Of a stretch of DNA of 64,000 nucleotides, positions 1 to 9,821 are shown in pieces. The translations under genes were made by a program, and so were the position numbers. Below the pieces are notes generated by a model. That model searched no databases and was not told where the DNA came from. It worked only from the letters and a program-made list of their open reading frames with translations. This DNA is from Borreliella californiensis (GTDB lineage: Bacteria; Spirochaetota; Spirochaetia; Borreliales; Borreliaceae). The DNA lies in the NCBI RefSeq assembly GCF_014205885.1, contig NZ_JACHFB010000001.1, positions 248,001 to 312,000 on the forward strand, written 5' to 3'. Each line of letters begins with the position of its first letter. Position 1 is the first letter of the stretch.

Positions 1-1551
1 CTTGGGCCAAAAGGGAGAAATGTTCTTATTGATAAAAAGTTCGGTTCTCCAACGGTTACAAAGGATGGAGTTAGCGTTGCTCGTGAGATTGAGCTTGAAA
101 ATCCATTTGAAAACATGGGGGCACAGCTTTTAAAAGAAGTTGCTATTAAAACAAATGATGTTGCTGGTGATGGAACAACAACAGCTACTGTTCTTGCTTA
201 TGCTATTGCAAGAGAAGGCCTTAAAAATGTGTCTTCAGGAATTAATCCTATTGGAATAAAAAAGGGAATAGATCACGCTGTAAATCTAGCTGCTGAGAAA
301 ATTCGTCAGTCTGCAAAAAAAATTACAACAAAAGAAGAGATTGCACAAGTAGCTTCAATTTCTGCTAATAATGACAGTTATATAGGTGAAAAAATTGCTG
401 AGGCAATGGATAAAGTTGGAAAAGATGGGGTTATAACAGTTGAAGAGTCAAAAACTTTTGATACTACAATTTCTTATGTTGAGGGTATGCAATTTGATAG
501 AGGATATCTTTCTCCTTATTTTTCTACCAATAAAGAGAATATGACTGTTAATTTTGATGATGCTTTCATATTGATATATGAGAAAAAGATTAGTTCTATT
601 AAAGAGCTTTTGCCAGTTCTTGAGAAAGTTTTAGGGACAAATAAGCCTTTATTAATTATTGCTGAGGACATTGAAGGGGATGCTCTTGCTGCTCTTGTTT
701 TAAACAGTGTTAGAGGAGCCTTAAAGGTATGTGCAATTAAATCTCCTGGTTTTGGTGATAGACGAAAAGCAATGCTTGAGGATATTGCAGTGCTTACCGG
801 CGGTGTTTTAATCAGTGAGGAGCTAGGTCTTACTCTTGAGACAGTTGAGATTGAGCAACTTGGACAGGCTAAAACTATTAAGGTTGATAAAGACAATACT
901 ACTATTATTAATACTGGTAATAAAGAACAAATAAAGGAGCGTTCAGAGCTTATTAAAAAGCAAATTGAAGATTCAACATCTGAATATGATAAAGAAAAAC
1001 TTCAAGAGCGTCTTGCAAAGCTTGTTGGTGGAGTTGCTGTTATTAATGTTGGAGCTGTTACGGAAGTAGAGCTTAAGGAGAAAAAGCATAGAGTCGAAGA
1101 TGCTCTTTCTGCAACTCGTGCTGCTGTTGAAGAGGGTGTTGTGCCTGGTGGTGGATCAACTCTTATTGAAGTTGCTATGTATTTAGATACAATAGATACA
1201 AGCAAATTAAGCTATGAGGAAAAGCAAGGTTTTGAGATTGTAAAAAGAAGTCTTGAAGAGCCAATGAGACAGATTATTTCAAATGCTGGTTTTGAGGGAT
1301 CTATTTATATTCATCAAATTAAAACCGAGAAAAAAGGGCTTGGGTTTGATGCTGCTAGCTTTAAGTGGGTAAATATGATTGAGAGTGGAATAATTGATCC
1401 TGCTAAGGTTACAAGAAGTGCGCTTCAAAATGCTGCTTCGATTGCTGGGCTTTTATTAACAACAGAATGTGCAATCACCGATATTAAAGAAGAAAAAAAT
1501 ACTTCTGGTGGCGGTGGTTATCCTATGGACCCAGGAATGGGGATGATGTAA
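1..1551 (+). CDS. groEL: Chaperonin GroEL (60 kDa), 5'-truncated by window edge
   Basis: ATP-dependent cytosolic folding chaperonin that works with GroES as a 14-mer. Frame 1 is open from the first base; the first codons read LGPKGRNV, which in the family lies about 30 residues from the start, so only a short N-terminal piece is missing. Visible hallmarks are the nucleotide-binding [11 protein letters not shown] segment, the apical/hinge [14 protein letters not shown] segment, [11 protein letters not shown], and the flexible Gly/Met-rich tail ending GMGMM. The gene is followed at once by a hairpin terminator. The family assignment is certain; the native start is outside the window. Confidence 0.98.
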   Translation, partial: LGPKGRNVLIDKKFGSPTVTKDGVSVAREIELENPFENMGAQLLKEVAIKTNDVAGDGTTTATVLAYAIAREGLKNVSSGINPIGIKKGIDHAVNLAAEKIRQSAKKITTKEEIAQVASISANNDSYIGEKIAEAMDKVGKDGVITVEESKTFDTTISYVEGMQFDRGYLSPYFSTNKENMTVNFDDAFILIYEKKISSIKELLPVLEKVLGTNKPLLIIAEDIEGDALAALVLNSVRGALKVCAIKSPGFGDRRKAMLEDIAVLTGGVLISEELGLTLETVEIEQLGQAKTIKVDKDNTTIINTGNKEQIKERSELIKKQIEDSTSEYDKEKLQERLAKLVGGVAVINVGAVTEVELKEKKHRVEDALSATRAAVEEGVVPGGGSTLIEVAMYLDTIDTSKLSYEEKQGFEIVKRSLEEPMRQIISNAGFEGSIYIHQIKTEKKGLGFDAASFKWVNMIESGIIDPAKVTRSALQNAASIAGLLLTTECAITDIKEEKNTSGGGGYPMDPGMGMM

Positions 1552-1559
1552 ATTAAAGT

Positions 1560-1600
1560 TTCACCGGCAAATTTGTGTTTTTTTGCCGGTGAATATTTTA
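1560..1600 (+). terminator. Rho-independent terminator after groEL
   Basis: Bases 1560-1571 and 1582-1593 form a perfect 12-bp inverted repeat with a GC-rich core (caccggc/gccggtg) and a 10-nt T-rich loop, followed by an A/T tail. It begins 9 nt after the groEL stop. It also overlaps the 5' end of the longest possible frame of the next gene, which argues for the downstream start at 1619. Confidence 0.85.
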
Positions 1601-1618
1601 TTATTCAAAGGAATTGTT

Positions 1619-1915
1619 TTGAGTGAGGATGAATTTGTTTTTTGTATAGGCTTTGATTGTTCAAAAGCAATAGTAGATAGGCAGCTTTTAAGAGAAAATA
1701 AAGGCAAAAGCGCCAAAGAACTTTTTGAACTTGGGCTTTACAGAAGTGCCTTTAGCAAAGCTCTTTATAGAAATGACGATGGTCTTATTAATTATTTAAT
1801 TGAAGAGTATAATAAAATAAGTAACTCTAATTATACTAAAAAAGACGATTTTAAGCTTTTATTTGGAGTAGTTTATTCTGATGATATTAATAAGATAAAG
1901 GTGACATATATATAG
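1619..1915 (+). CDS. Small conserved protein of unknown function
   Basis: A 98-residue frame with no family that I recognise. I start it at TTG 1619, about 6 nt after an AAAGGA ribosome site (1608-1613); the longer frame from 1583 would begin inside the groEL terminator. The protein is mixed charged/hydrophobic (SEDEFVFCIGFDC near the start, then a basic and Asn/Lys-rich middle), with no signal peptide or membrane segment. It lies 13 nt before yajC, so it could share a transcript with yajC-secD-secF. Whether it helps Sec-dependent export is unknown. Confidence 0.7.
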   Translation: MSEDEFVFCIGFDCSKAIVDRQLLRENKGKSAKELFELGLYRSAFSKALYRNDDGLINYLIEEYNKISNSNYTKKDDFKLLFGVVYSDDINKIKVTYI

Positions 1916-1928
1916 TATAGGAGGTTTT

Positions 1929-2246
1929 GTGTTTTTATTGCAAGAATTTAGCGGCAATAGTAGCTTTTTGCGAAGTTTGTTAGTTTTTGTGCCTGTTATT
2001 GCTATATTTTGGTTTTTAGTGATATCTCCTCAGCGTAAGGAGGAGAAGAATAAAAAAGAAATGATAAAAAATCTGAAAAAGGGTGATAGGGTATTGACAG
2101 TAGGTGGAATTTTTGGAGTTGTGAAAAAATTAGGTGATACGGATGTTATTTTAGAACTAAGTCCAAATAACGAAGCAGTATTTATAAAAAACTCTATTGA
2201 TAAAGTTTTGTCTGAAAAAAATGAAGTTAAAAAAGGTATTATTTAA
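1929..2246 (+). CDS. yajC: Preprotein translocase subunit YajC
   Basis: Small inner-membrane accessory of the SecDF complex in protein export. 105 residues starting at GTG 1929, preceded by a strong AGGAGG (1919-1924). There is one transmembrane helix (about residues 12-32, LLVFVPVIAIFWFLVI), then the family signature SPQRKEEKNKKEM and the DRVLTVGGIFGVV cytosolic beta segment. Length and order (yajC-secD-secF) are those of typical bacterial sec accessory operons. Confidence 0.95.
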   Translation: MFLLQEFSGNSSFLRSLLVFVPVIAIFWFLVISPQRKEEKNKKEMIKNLKKGDRVLTVGGIFGVVKKLGDTDVILELSPNNEAVFIKNSIDKVLSEKNEVKKGII

Positions 2247-2307
2247 AGATAAAATTAGAACTGTTAGCTAATAATGGTATTTTTTAAAAATTTTAAGGAT
2301 TTGTATA

Positions 2308-4068
2308 ATGAAAAAAGGATCTAAGCTTATATTGATATTGTTGGTGACGTTTTTTGCATGTCTATTAATATTTCCGACTATAAAGTGGTATTTTTTAATG
2401 AGCATTGAGGATAAAAAAATAAGCTCATATTCGCAAGAGGCTTTAAGGGATTATTCAAAGAAAAAAGCTTTATATGATCTTGTTAAGCTTAAGGAGCTGT
2501 ATCACAAAGATCCCAATAGCAGCATTCCAACTAGTTTGTCTTATTTAATTCCAATAGCAAAAAATAATTATAAGTCTTCAATGAAAATCCCGCCTAATAT
2601 TTTTACTGCTAAAACCTTGCGAGAAGGATTTTTGACCGATTCGGATATGGGAGAAGTAAGCTTAGAGATTTATAGATATTATGAGAAGATAAAGAAGAGC
2701 AAAAGTAGGATAATACATCTTGGACTTGATTTGTCTGGGGGGATGAGTGTTACTATTTCTCTTGATTATTCAAGTGTTGAGAAAAAATTAGGTCGGTCTT
2801 TGACTTTTGCTGAGAGAGAGGATGCTATTTATCGAATAATGCAAATTCTTAAGGATAGGGTAGATAGGTTCGGACTTACAGAGCCTAAAATTGTAAGGGA
2901 GGCTGGGGGAAATAAAATTTTCTTAGATATTCCTGGAGAAAAAGATGAGAGTAGAGTAGGTACTCTTTTGAGTGGGAAAGGCAATTTGACGTTTTATGTG
3001 GTTGATGACGAGTTTACGTCTCTTTTACATAGAAAAATATTAGAAGCGGGATCTCTTTTTTCTATTCCCGAAATTCAGGCAAGTATGAACCTTCCAGATA
3101 GTAAACAAATTTTTCCTTGGTATGTTAAAGATTCTTATGGTGTGGATGATGAGTCATCCGTTCGTTATTATGTAGTTGATGCTAGTCCTGAAAATTCATT
3201 TGATGGTGCTCACATTAAAGATGCTGGGGTCTCTAATGATCCCAGAACGGGTCGAGATACTGTTGCTTTTAGTCTTGATGTTGATGGAAGTGAAAAATTT
3301 TTTAAATTTACTCAAAAAAATGTTGGAAAGTCTTTGGCCGTTGTTATGGAAGGTAAAATTAAGTCTGTGGCAGGAATTGGCTATGCTATTACTGGGGGCA
3401 ATGTTTCAATTCAAGGTGATTCTTTTGATAAAAAAGAGGCCTTAGATCTCGCTTTAGTGTTTAAAACCGCAGCTTTTCCAGTTGATATTAAAATAGATGA
3501 TTTGAGAATAATAGGACCTACTCTTGGTGCTAGGACTATTGATCTTGGTATTAAATCTTCTGCGCTTGCTCTTTGTTTAGTTTTTTTGTTTATGTGTGTT
3601 TATTATGGTTTGAGTGGCTTTGTAGCCGGATTTTCACTTGTTATTTATAATGTATTTTTAATTTTAGCAATATTGTCGGCCTTTAATTTTACTTTAACTT
3701 TAACAAGTATTGCAGGCCTTATTTTGACAATGGGTATGGCCGTTGATATAAATATAGTTATTTATGAGAGAATTAAAGAAGAAATTAGAGAAGGCAGGAA
3801 ATTTGAAAATGCTTTTGAAGATGGCTTTAAGAAAGCATTTTTATCAATTATGGACGCAAATATAACGACATTTATTGCGGTGCTTTTTCTAACTCTTCTT
3901 GGGACAGGGGTTATTCAAGGTTTTGCGTGGTCTCTTTCTGTTGGAATTGTGGCATCCCTTTTTAGTAGTTTGATTTTTTCAAGATTTATTTTGGAATTTA
4001 TCATATCTGTTAGAAAAAGCAAATTTATAAGTATATCTTGGAGTTCAAAATATGCAAAGAGTAATTAA
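2308..4068 (+). CDS. secD: Protein translocase subunit SecD
   Basis: Membrane subunit that uses proton motive force to help pull exported proteins through SecYEG. 586 residues, ATG start. It has an N-terminal transmembrane helix (about 7-27), the conserved LGLDLSGGMSVTI signature near residue 145, a large periplasmic region with the ILKDRVDRFGLTEPKI block, and a C-terminal bundle of membrane helices containing GLILTMGMAVDINIVIYERI, which carries the conserved Asp of the RND-like core. The secF start overlaps its last 17 nt in another frame, so translation is probably coupled. Confidence 0.97.
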   Translation: MKKGSKLILILLVTFFACLLIFPTIKWYFLMSIEDKKISSYSQEALRDYSKKKALYDLVKLKELYHKDPNSSIPTSLSYLIPIAKNNYKSSMKIPPNIFTAKTLREGFLTDSDMGEVSLEIYRYYEKIKKSKSRIIHLGLDLSGGMSVTISLDYSSVEKKLGRSLTFAEREDAIYRIMQILKDRVDRFGLTEPKIVREAGGNKIFLDIPGEKDESRVGTLLSGKGNLTFYVVDDEFTSLLHRKILEAGSLFSIPEIQASMNLPDSKQIFPWYVKDSYGVDDESSVRYYVVDASPENSFDGAHIKDAGVSNDPRTGRDTVAFSLDVDGSEKFFKFTQKNVGKSLAVVMEGKIKSVAGIGYAITGGNVSIQGDSFDKKEALDLALVFKTAAFPVDIKIDDLRIIGPTLGARTIDLGIKSSALALCLVFLFMCVYYGLSGFVAGFSLVIYNVFLILAILSAFNFTLTLTSIAGLILTMGMAVDINIVIYERIKEEIREGRKFENAFEDGFKKAFLSIMDANITTFIAVLFLTLLGTGVIQGFAWSLSVGIVASLFSSLIFSRFILEFIISVRKSKFISISWSSKYAKSN

Positions 4069-4951
4069 TTTTTCAAAATATGGGAGCAATGTTTTAATTG
4101 TCAGTGTTGTTTTGATTTTGGTTGGGCTTATTTATACTTTTTTTTATCATGGTGGATACAATTGGGGAATAGATTTTTCTTCTAGAGTTAATATTAATCT
4201 TTCAATAGAAAAATCAAATATTAAAGAAAATGAAATTAAAGAAATATTCTCTCCGATTTATAAGGCTTTAGATGTCAATAGTATTTTTTCACCAAATGAG
4301 AATAAAAGCGAATTCTCTATTATGGTAAAGTCAGATATCATCGATTATGCTTTTAAAACAGAAGTTCAAAAAACAATACTAAATGAACTTAAAAAAAATT
4401 TTGATGCTAATATTGAAGTTTTGGATTCTTATTTTATTGATTCAAGTTTTTCTTCTACTTTGAGAAGTAGGTCAATATTTTTGGTATTAGGAACATTTAT
4501 TCTGATTTTGATTTATATAACTTTAAGATTTAAACTAAGTTATGCTATTGCTTCCATACTTTCAATATTTCATGATATATTTTTTATAATTGCTTTTTTA
4601 GGGGCATTTAGAATAGAGATTAATAGCTATATTATTGTGGCAATACTAACCATTATTGGATATTCTTTAAATGACACAATAATTATTTTTGATAGAATTA
4701 GAGATAATGTTAAGCGATTAACCGACAACACATTTTTAAATGTGTTAAATATAAGCATTAGTCAAACTTTATCAAGAACTGTTTTGACGTCAGTTACAAC
4801 ATTTGTTGCAGTATTTTCTATTTATGTGTTTACTGAAGGATCTATAAAAGATTTTTCTTTGGTATTTATGGTGGGGGTAATTGTTGGAACTTATTCTTCT
4901 GTATTCATAGCATCTCCAATACTTTTTAATCTGTATAAAAAGGTAAAGTAG
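4052..4951 (+). CDS. secF: Protein translocase subunit SecF
   Basis: Partner of SecD in the proton-driven export accessory complex. 299 residues, ATG start inside the end of secD. First membrane helix at about residues 12-32, then the SecF signature NWGIDFSSRVNI, a periplasmic domain, and five C-terminal helices with IVAILTIIGYSLNDTIIIFDRIRDN, matching the family's conserved helix-4 block. Length is normal. It ends the yajC-secD-secF unit; the next gene starts 25 nt later on the same strand. Confidence 0.97.
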   Translation: MQRVINFSKYGSNVLIVSVVLILVGLIYTFFYHGGYNWGIDFSSRVNINLSIEKSNIKENEIKEIFSPIYKALDVNSIFSPNENKSEFSIMVKSDIIDYAFKTEVQKTILNELKKNFDANIEVLDSYFIDSSFSSTLRSRSIFLVLGTFILILIYITLRFKLSYAIASILSIFHDIFFIIAFLGAFRIEINSYIIVAILTIIGYSLNDTIIIFDRIRDNVKRLTDNTFLNVLNISISQTLSRTVLTSVTTFVAVFSIYVFTEGSIKDFSLVFMVGVIVGTYSSVFIASPILFNLYKKVK

Positions 4952-4976
4952 ATCTTAAATAAGATGACATTGTGGC

Positions 4977-6119
4977 ATGAAGTTTTTTGATTTTGGTTCA
5001 TTAGGATTTTATAGATTTTTTGATTTTCAAAAATACCTTAATTTTAGTATTTTTAGGTATAGTTTAATAAATTATTATTCTTATCGAGAACAGTCAAGCC
5101 TTATTAACGATGCTAATTTGCTAAAAGATAAACTTGTATTTTTGGATAAGATTTATAGGGATTTTAATCCTAATATCAATAAATCTTGGGACGCCAATAA
5201 AGCTATTTTTTTGGATACTTTACTTATTATTAAGAATTTGATAAGAAAATATCATCCCAATTCCCAATTTTTAGACATTCATGAAGATGAATTGCTAGAA
5301 GATGTTTCCTATTTTAATAAATTTATAGACAAGCTTAAATATTTAAATTTTAGAGTAGATCTTAAACAAAAAATTGAAAATTTTGAAAAAAAGAGCAAAG
5401 CTCCATTTTCTTGCATAAGAATTGCTACATTTTTTATTCAAGAAGAATTTTTAGATAGACTTAGTAATTCATTGGATTTTTTTTCTAATGAGGCCAATAG
5501 CAATAATTTAGATGTAATTAATAAAGAAATTAATGATTATTATGAAAAAGTAGAGCAAATTAAAAAGAGTCGCAATATTAAAGAAACTCATAAAAAATTT
5601 ATTATAGATCACACAAAAGAAAAAATTGATAAAATCATGAAAGATCATAGTCTTGACATTTCTAAACTGCTTATAAAAGTTGCTTTGCTTGAAATTACAA
5701 TTCAATGTTTTGATAGCTATTATTTGAATTTATTAGAAATTTTACAAATTCTTTTATCTATTAATAATATAATTGAGATTGGTTTAAATGAATTGCCAGA
5801 TGCTATTTTTAATGAATGGAATGAGCTTATTTATTTACGAAGAAAAGAGTTTCAAAAATTTGTGTTAATCTCCGATTATGTTTTCCAAAAAAGGATTGTA
5901 TCTACTATAAATTCTGGAAATTGGAAATTTGCCTTTTTTACTCTTGCTCCTAGGCAAGGGGATGTTTTTCAGTTTTCAGTGGATATTGCTAAGAATTTTG
6001 ATAATATTGAGGATGGAATCAAAGAATATGAATCTAAAATAAATAAATTTAATGAATATAGGTCGGGTTGGGAGGCAAATTTAAAAAATTTTGGTCATTT
6101 ATTCTCAGAAACACTTTAG
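4977..6119 (+). CDS. Conserved protein of unknown function
   Basis: 380 residues that I cannot assign to a family. ATG 4977 has no strong ribosome site, only a weak TGTGG before it. The protein is rich in Lys, Asn, Phe and Ile and looks largely helical, with coiled-coil-like stretches around residues 175-220 (ending in EKIDKIMKD). There is no signal peptide or clear membrane helix. It follows secF closely and may be read from the sec transcript. Its stop overlaps the stop of the opposing dnaJ-like gene by 3 bases. Confidence 0.75.
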   Translation: MKFFDFGSLGFYRFFDFQKYLNFSIFRYSLINYYSYREQSSLINDANLLKDKLVFLDKIYRDFNPNINKSWDANKAIFLDTLLIIKNLIRKYHPNSQFLDIHEDELLEDVSYFNKFIDKLKYLNFRVDLKQKIENFEKKSKAPFSCIRIATFFIQEEFLDRLSNSLDFFSNEANSNNLDVINKEINDYYEKVEQIKKSRNIKETHKKFIIDHTKEKIDKIMKDHSLDISKLLIKVALLEITIQCFDSYYLNLLEILQILLSINNIIEIGLNELPDAIFNEWNELIYLRRKEFQKFVLISDYVFQKRIVSTINSGNWKFAFFTLAPRQGDVFQFSVDIAKNFDNIEDGIKEYESKINKFNEYRSGWEANLKNFGHLFSETL

Positions 6120-6946
6120 CTGTATATTTCTTTTAATCTTTCGTAAATAGTTTTTACCTCATTATTTATTATTTTTGGAATTTTTACTATCAAAGTGACT
6201 TTAAGATCTCTTTTTAAGCTGCTTCCAATTATGGGCATTCCTAATCCTTTTAAATTTAAAATTTCTCCATTTTTTGCGTCTGAAGGAATTTTAAGTTTTA
6301 TTTTTTTTCCTTCAATTGTTTCAAATAGCTTTTCGCAACCCAAGGCTATTTCCCATGGGTAAACTTCTATTGCTGTTTCTAGGGTTTTTCCATTCAGTTT
6401 AAAATTTTTATAACTTGATATATTAAATTTGACTATTAAGCTTTCTTTTGTTCCAAAAATGGGATTAATAGGGCCTTTGTTATTTATTTTTATTTTAGTT
6501 GTTTCTAATGTCCCTTTTGGGATTATTATCTCGATTTTTTTATTATTTATAAGTATTATTTTTTTACTTCCCATATAAGCATCATAAAGTGAAATATTTA
6601 CAGTTATTTCTCTATCTGCTGTTTTTCTTGAAGATCCTCCAAAGATTTTGGAAAAAAAATCTAAATCTTCAAAATTGCCAAATCTTGTGCTGCTAAATTC
6701 TCTTTCAAAATGATCGTTGTTGCCATTAAAATTGGCGTTACCTAAAGAGTCGTAATTTCTTTTTTTATCAGGAGAAGATAAAATTTCATAAGCCTCGTTT
6801 ATTTCTTTAAACTTTTCTTCAGCTATTTTGTTTCCCTTGTTTTTGTCCGGGTGATATTTTATTGCCAATTTTTTGTAAGCTTTTTTGATTTCTTCATTGC
6901 TAGCATTTTTTTGTATTCCAAGTATATTGTAGTAGTCTTTGGTCAT
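6116..6946 (-). CDS. DnaJ/CbpA-type co-chaperone lacking the zinc finger
   Basis: J-domain protein that would stimulate DnaK ATPase activity. 276 residues: J domain at about 1-68 with the catalytic HPD at 32-34 (KYHPDKNKG), a short linker, then a DnaJ C-terminal substrate-binding region (about 105-270; [22 protein letters not shown] and LKGLGMP blocks). The four CxxCxGxG zinc-finger repeats of canonical DnaJ are absent, making it a class B (CbpA-like) protein. It converges on the preceding gene, with 3 bases shared at the stops. Confidence 0.9.
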   Translation of the reverse strand: MTKDYYNILGIQKNASNEEIKKAYKKLAIKYHPDKNKGNKIAEEKFKEINEAYEILSSPDKKRNYDSLGNANFNGNNDHFEREFSSTRFGNFEDLDFFSKIFGGSSRKTADREITVNISLYDAYMGSKKIILINNKKIEIIIPKGTLETTKIKINNKGPINPIFGTKESLIVKFNISSYKNFKLNGKTLETAIEVYPWEIALGCEKLFETIEGKKIKLKIPSDAKNGEILNLKGLGMPIIGSSLKRDLKVTLIVKIPKIINNEVKTIYERLKEIYS

Positions 6947-7004
6947 TAAAAATCTCCTTCTAATCTTCCTTATTTATTATATTTTTTAAATATATTTTTA
7001 ATAT

Positions 7005-7027
7005 TTGTACCTTATATATGTTATAAT
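7005..7027 (+). promoter_or_regulatory. Candidate extended -10 promoter for the HemW-like gene
   Basis: TATAAT at 7022-7027 is preceded by TG plus one base (extended -10). The upstream -35 region is poor (TTAATA at 6998-7003, 18-bp spacing). It lies in the divergent gap between the dnaJ-like gene and the gene starting at 7055. Predicted from consensus only. Confidence 0.45.
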
Positions 7028-7054
7028 TAAACCTAAATTTTTAAAAGACCAATT

Positions 7055-8188
7055 ATGAGAGTAGATCTTTTACCTCTTATCGAGTTAAGTCTTTATATTA
7101 ATGTGTCATTTTGTTGTAAAGATTTTAGCATTTTTAATAGAATTTTAGAGGAATTAAAATGTCATTTAACCTTATTGGGCAATCCAATTATAAAAACACT
7201 TTATGTTAAACATGTAGATTTTTGTTTATGTAGGCAAGATAATTTAAAATTTATTTTCACTTCCTTGTCCAAATATATTAATTTATCCTTATTAGAAGAG
7301 TTTACTTTAGAAATTATTCCAGGTTATATTGATTTTGAAAAATTCAAACTTTTGGATGAATTTTGTATTACTAGAATTAATCTTAATGTTCAAAGTTTTT
7401 CTTTAGAATTTAGAAAGATTGTGGGGATGCCCGAGATTTCTTATGAAAAATTGAATATTTTGATTAACAATATTAGAAAGTTTCCTTTTGATTTAAATAT
7501 TGATATGACTATCAACATGCCTTTGCAAAAAAAATATCATCTCAAGCTAGATTTGAAAGAATTGCTTTCATATATACCTGAGCATATTTGTTTTAGCGAT
7601 TTTATATGTGAAGAGGAAGACTTTATCTTGAGTGGTTTTGATAACGGTATTGATTCGGAAAAGCTGTGGTTTTATGTCCTAGATTGCTTAGAATCTAGTG
7701 GATACATTAATTATGAAATTACTAATTTTGCATTAAAGGGTCATGAGAGCAAGCACAATAAGCTAATTTGGAGGTTAAAACCGTATTTAGGATTAGGGGT
7801 GCATGCTGTAAGCTTGCTTTTTTGTAATGACAAGAATAATAATGCAAGAGCTTTGATTAGAAAAACCGGTGGTTTTGTTAAAGCAAATAATCACTTAGTA
7901 ACGTTTGAATTGTTAGATGATTTACAATTTTTTATTTATCATTTTATTCAAGGTCTTGGAAGTATTCAAGGTGTCAGCTTGAGGGCTCTTAGGCTTAGAT
8001 TTGAATATAATGAGAAACAATTTTTTAAGTTTATTAATTACTGCTCAACTTTAAGTAGAAAATTTGTTTTTGATGATAATGTTATGTTATTAAAAGGGCG
8101 CGAAAGATTTAAGTTAGATTTTTATTTAGTAAAAATTATAAACTATTTTAATGATAACTTTTTTAAAGTTAAGTTTAGGCTTCCTTGA
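7055..8188 (+). CDS. HemW/HemN-family protein with degenerate radical-SAM motif
   Basis: 377 residues, ATG start. The body matches the HemW family clearly: RINLNVQSF (107-115), [11 protein letters not shown] (148-158), YEITNF (220-225), HESKHN (230-235) and [10 protein letters not shown] (244-253). Where the family has the CxxxCxxC Fe-S cluster motif after 'LYIHIPFC', this protein reads [11 protein letters not shown] (18-28): only the first Cys position is kept. The SAM-binding GGGTPS is replaced by KHVDFC. It is therefore unlikely to be a working radical-SAM enzyme or coproporphyrinogen oxidase. Its role is unknown. The 3' end overlaps rpiA by 14 nt, convergently. Confidence 0.85.
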   Translation: MRVDLLPLIELSLYINVSFCCKDFSIFNRILEELKCHLTLLGNPIIKTLYVKHVDFCLCRQDNLKFIFTSLSKYINLSLLEEFTLEIIPGYIDFEKFKLLDEFCITRINLNVQSFSLEFRKIVGMPEISYEKLNILINNIRKFPFDLNIDMTINMPLQKKYHLKLDLKELLSYIPEHICFSDFICEEEDFILSGFDNGIDSEKLWFYVLDCLESSGYINYEITNFALKGHESKHNKLIWRLKPYLGLGVHAVSLLFCNDKNNNARALIRKTGGFVKANNHLVTFELLDDLQFFIYHFIQGLGSIQGVSLRALRLRFEYNEKQFFKFINYCSTLSRKFVFDDNVMLLKGRERFKLDFYLVKIINYFNDNFFKVKFRLP

Positions 8189-8861
8189 TTTGTTTGTCTT
8201 GGTAATAAACTATTTTTGTGTTTTTATGGTTGAATATTCCAATCTCAAGTATGCCTGGAAATAGTTTGAAGTATTTTTCTGTTCCTTCAGGATTTTCCAC
8301 ATGCATTTTTACATCTAAGATATAATTATTGTTATCAGTTATGATGGGTCCTTTTTTTTCTTTGCAAATTCTTAAGGTTGGCTCTAAATTCATTTCTCCA
8401 AGTCTAGTCATAATAAATCCAACAGCATTTTGGGCAATTTCTATGGGAATAGGCATTTTTGTTCCCAATTTTTTTACAATTTTTGTTTCATCTGCTATTA
8501 TTAGCAATGTTTCTGAATTGTAAGCTATTACTTTTTCCATTAGATGTGCGCCCCCCATTCCTTTTATTAAACTTTTTTTTTCTAATAAAATTTCATCAGC
8601 TCCATCAATTGCAATGTCTAGATTTTTGTTAAGTTTTGAAAAATTTGATTCATAAGGAATTTGTTCTTTTGAGAGCAAATATTTTGTATCATTACTTGTT
8701 GTATAGAATTTTAAATTTTTCAAGCTACCCGATTTTATCTTTTCGCTTAAATATTTTATTGCATAATAAATAGTTGTGCCTGTTCCGATTCCAAGGTTCA
8801 TATTGCTTTTGATATAATGATCAATTGCATATTTTGCTACTAAAATTTTTTGATTTTCCAT
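8175..8861 (-). CDS. rpiA: Ribose-5-phosphate isomerase A
   Basis: Interconverts ribose 5-phosphate and ribulose 5-phosphate in the non-oxidative pentose phosphate pathway. 228 residues. It shows the family's N-terminal [12 protein letters not shown] phosphate loop, the catalytic DGADEI, the [14 protein letters not shown] block and the C-terminal [10 protein letters not shown] segment. Length is standard. It converges on the HemW-like gene (14-nt overlap) and diverges from gpmA. Confidence 0.96.
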   Translation of the reverse strand: MENQKILVAKYAIDHYIKSNMNLGIGTGTTIYYAIKYLSEKIKSGSLKNLKFYTTSNDTKYLLSKEQIPYESNFSKLNKNLDIAIDGADEILLEKKSLIKGMGGAHLMEKVIAYNSETLLIIADETKIVKKLGTKMPIPIEIAQNAVGFIMTRLGEMNLEPTLRICKEKKGPIITDNNNYILDVKMHVENPEGTEKYFKLFPGILEIGIFNHKNTKIVYYQDKQIKEA

Positions 8862-8938
8862 AAATTTTTTTCCCTGATTGATAAGCTTAAAGCTTAATGT
8901 ATTTTAAAGTATATCATTATTTAATTAAGGTTGAAATC

Positions 8939-8966
8939 TTGACTAGATTTTGTGCTAATTTATAAT
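8939..8966 (+). promoter_or_regulatory. Sigma-70 promoter for gpmA
   Basis: TTGACT (8939-8944), 16-bp spacer, TATAAT (8961-8966). A near-consensus pair with a predicted start around 8973 and a leader of roughly 35 nt to the gpmA ATG at 9007. Confidence 0.75.
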
Positions 8967-9006
8967 TATTAGTATTAGTAAATAAAATAATATGCTAGGA
9001 GATTTT

Positions 9007-9753
9007 ATGTATAAATTAGTTTTAGTAAGACACGGAGAGAGTGAGTGGAATAGAGAAAATCTTTTTACTGGCTGGACAGATGTTAAACTTTCTGATAAAG
9101 GTATCGATGAGGCTGTAGAGGCAGGTTTGCTACTCAAGCAAGAAGGTTATTCTTTTGATATTGCTTTTAGTTCTTCATTGTCAAGGGCTAATGACACTTT
9201 AAATATTATTTTGCGAGAACTAGGTCAATCTTATATTAGTGTAAAAAAAACCTGGAGATTAAATGAAAGGCATTATGGGGCTTTGCAAGGTTTAAATAAG
9301 TCAGAAACAGCTGCAAAATATGGGGAAGATAAAGTTTTAATTTGGAGACGCAGTTATGATGTGCCCCCAATGTCTTTGGATGAGTCTGATGATCGTCACC
9401 CCATAAAAGATCCAAGATATAAACATATCCCTAAAAGGGAGCTTCCTTCAACAGAGTGTCTTAAAGATACTGTTGTAAGAGTTATTCCTTATTGGACTGA
9501 TGAGATTGCAAAAGAAGTTCTTGAAGGTAAAAAAGTTATTGTTGCTGCTCACGGCAATTCTTTAAGGGCGCTTGTTAAATATCTTGACAATTTAAGTGAA
9601 GAAGATGTTTTAAAGCTTAACATTCCCACAGGCATTCCTTTAGTTTATGAATTAGATAAAGATTTAAACCCCATTAAGCATTATTATTTAGGTGATGAAA
9701 GCAAAATTAAAAAGGCAATGGAATCTGTTGCTAGTCAAGGAAAGTTAAAGTAA
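9007..9753 (+). CDS. gpmA: 2,3-bisphosphoglycerate-dependent phosphoglycerate mutase
   Basis: Glycolytic enzyme converting 3-phosphoglycerate to 2-phosphoglycerate through a phospho-His. 248 residues starting [12 protein letters not shown], with the catalytic His in RHGE (residue 9), then [27 protein letters not shown] and the second active-site [10 protein letters not shown]. An in-frame ATG lies 15 nt upstream at 8992, but an AGGAG ribosome site (8996-9000) sits between the two, placing the start at 9007. It has its own promoter and is followed by a terminator. Confidence 0.97.
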   Translation: MYKLVLVRHGESEWNRENLFTGWTDVKLSDKGIDEAVEAGLLLKQEGYSFDIAFSSSLSRANDTLNIILRELGQSYISVKKTWRLNERHYGALQGLNKSETAAKYGEDKVLIWRRSYDVPPMSLDESDDRHPIKDPRYKHIPKRELPSTECLKDTVVRVIPYWTDEIAKEVLEGKKVIVAAHGNSLRALVKYLDNLSEEDVLKLNIPTGIPLVYELDKDLNPIKHYYLGDESKIKKAMESVASQGKLK

Positions 9754-9776
9754 CGGTTTATTTGCATTAAAGTGGT

Positions 9777-9808
9777 AATAAGTCATATAATTATGACTTA
9801 TTTTTTTA
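9777..9808 (+). terminator. Rho-independent terminator after gpmA
   Basis: Perfect 11-bp inverted repeat 9777-9787/9792-9802 (aataagtcata / tatgacttatt) with a 4-nt loop, running into a T-run on the plus strand. It lies between gpmA and the converging lysS. Confidence 0.8.
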
Positions 9809-9821
9809 TTAATTTTAAGGC

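Noticed and set aside
516..896. Open frame of 126 codons antisense to groEL
   Set aside because: It lies wholly within a strongly conserved coding gene, has no ribosome site, and its composition follows from the groEL codons.
2308..2400. Lipobox-like FFAC in the first membrane helix of SecD
   Set aside because: Hydrophobic residues continue past the Cys (LLIFPTIKWYF), which fits a membrane helix better than a cleaved lipoprotein signal; lipidation cannot be excluded but is not supported by sequence alone.
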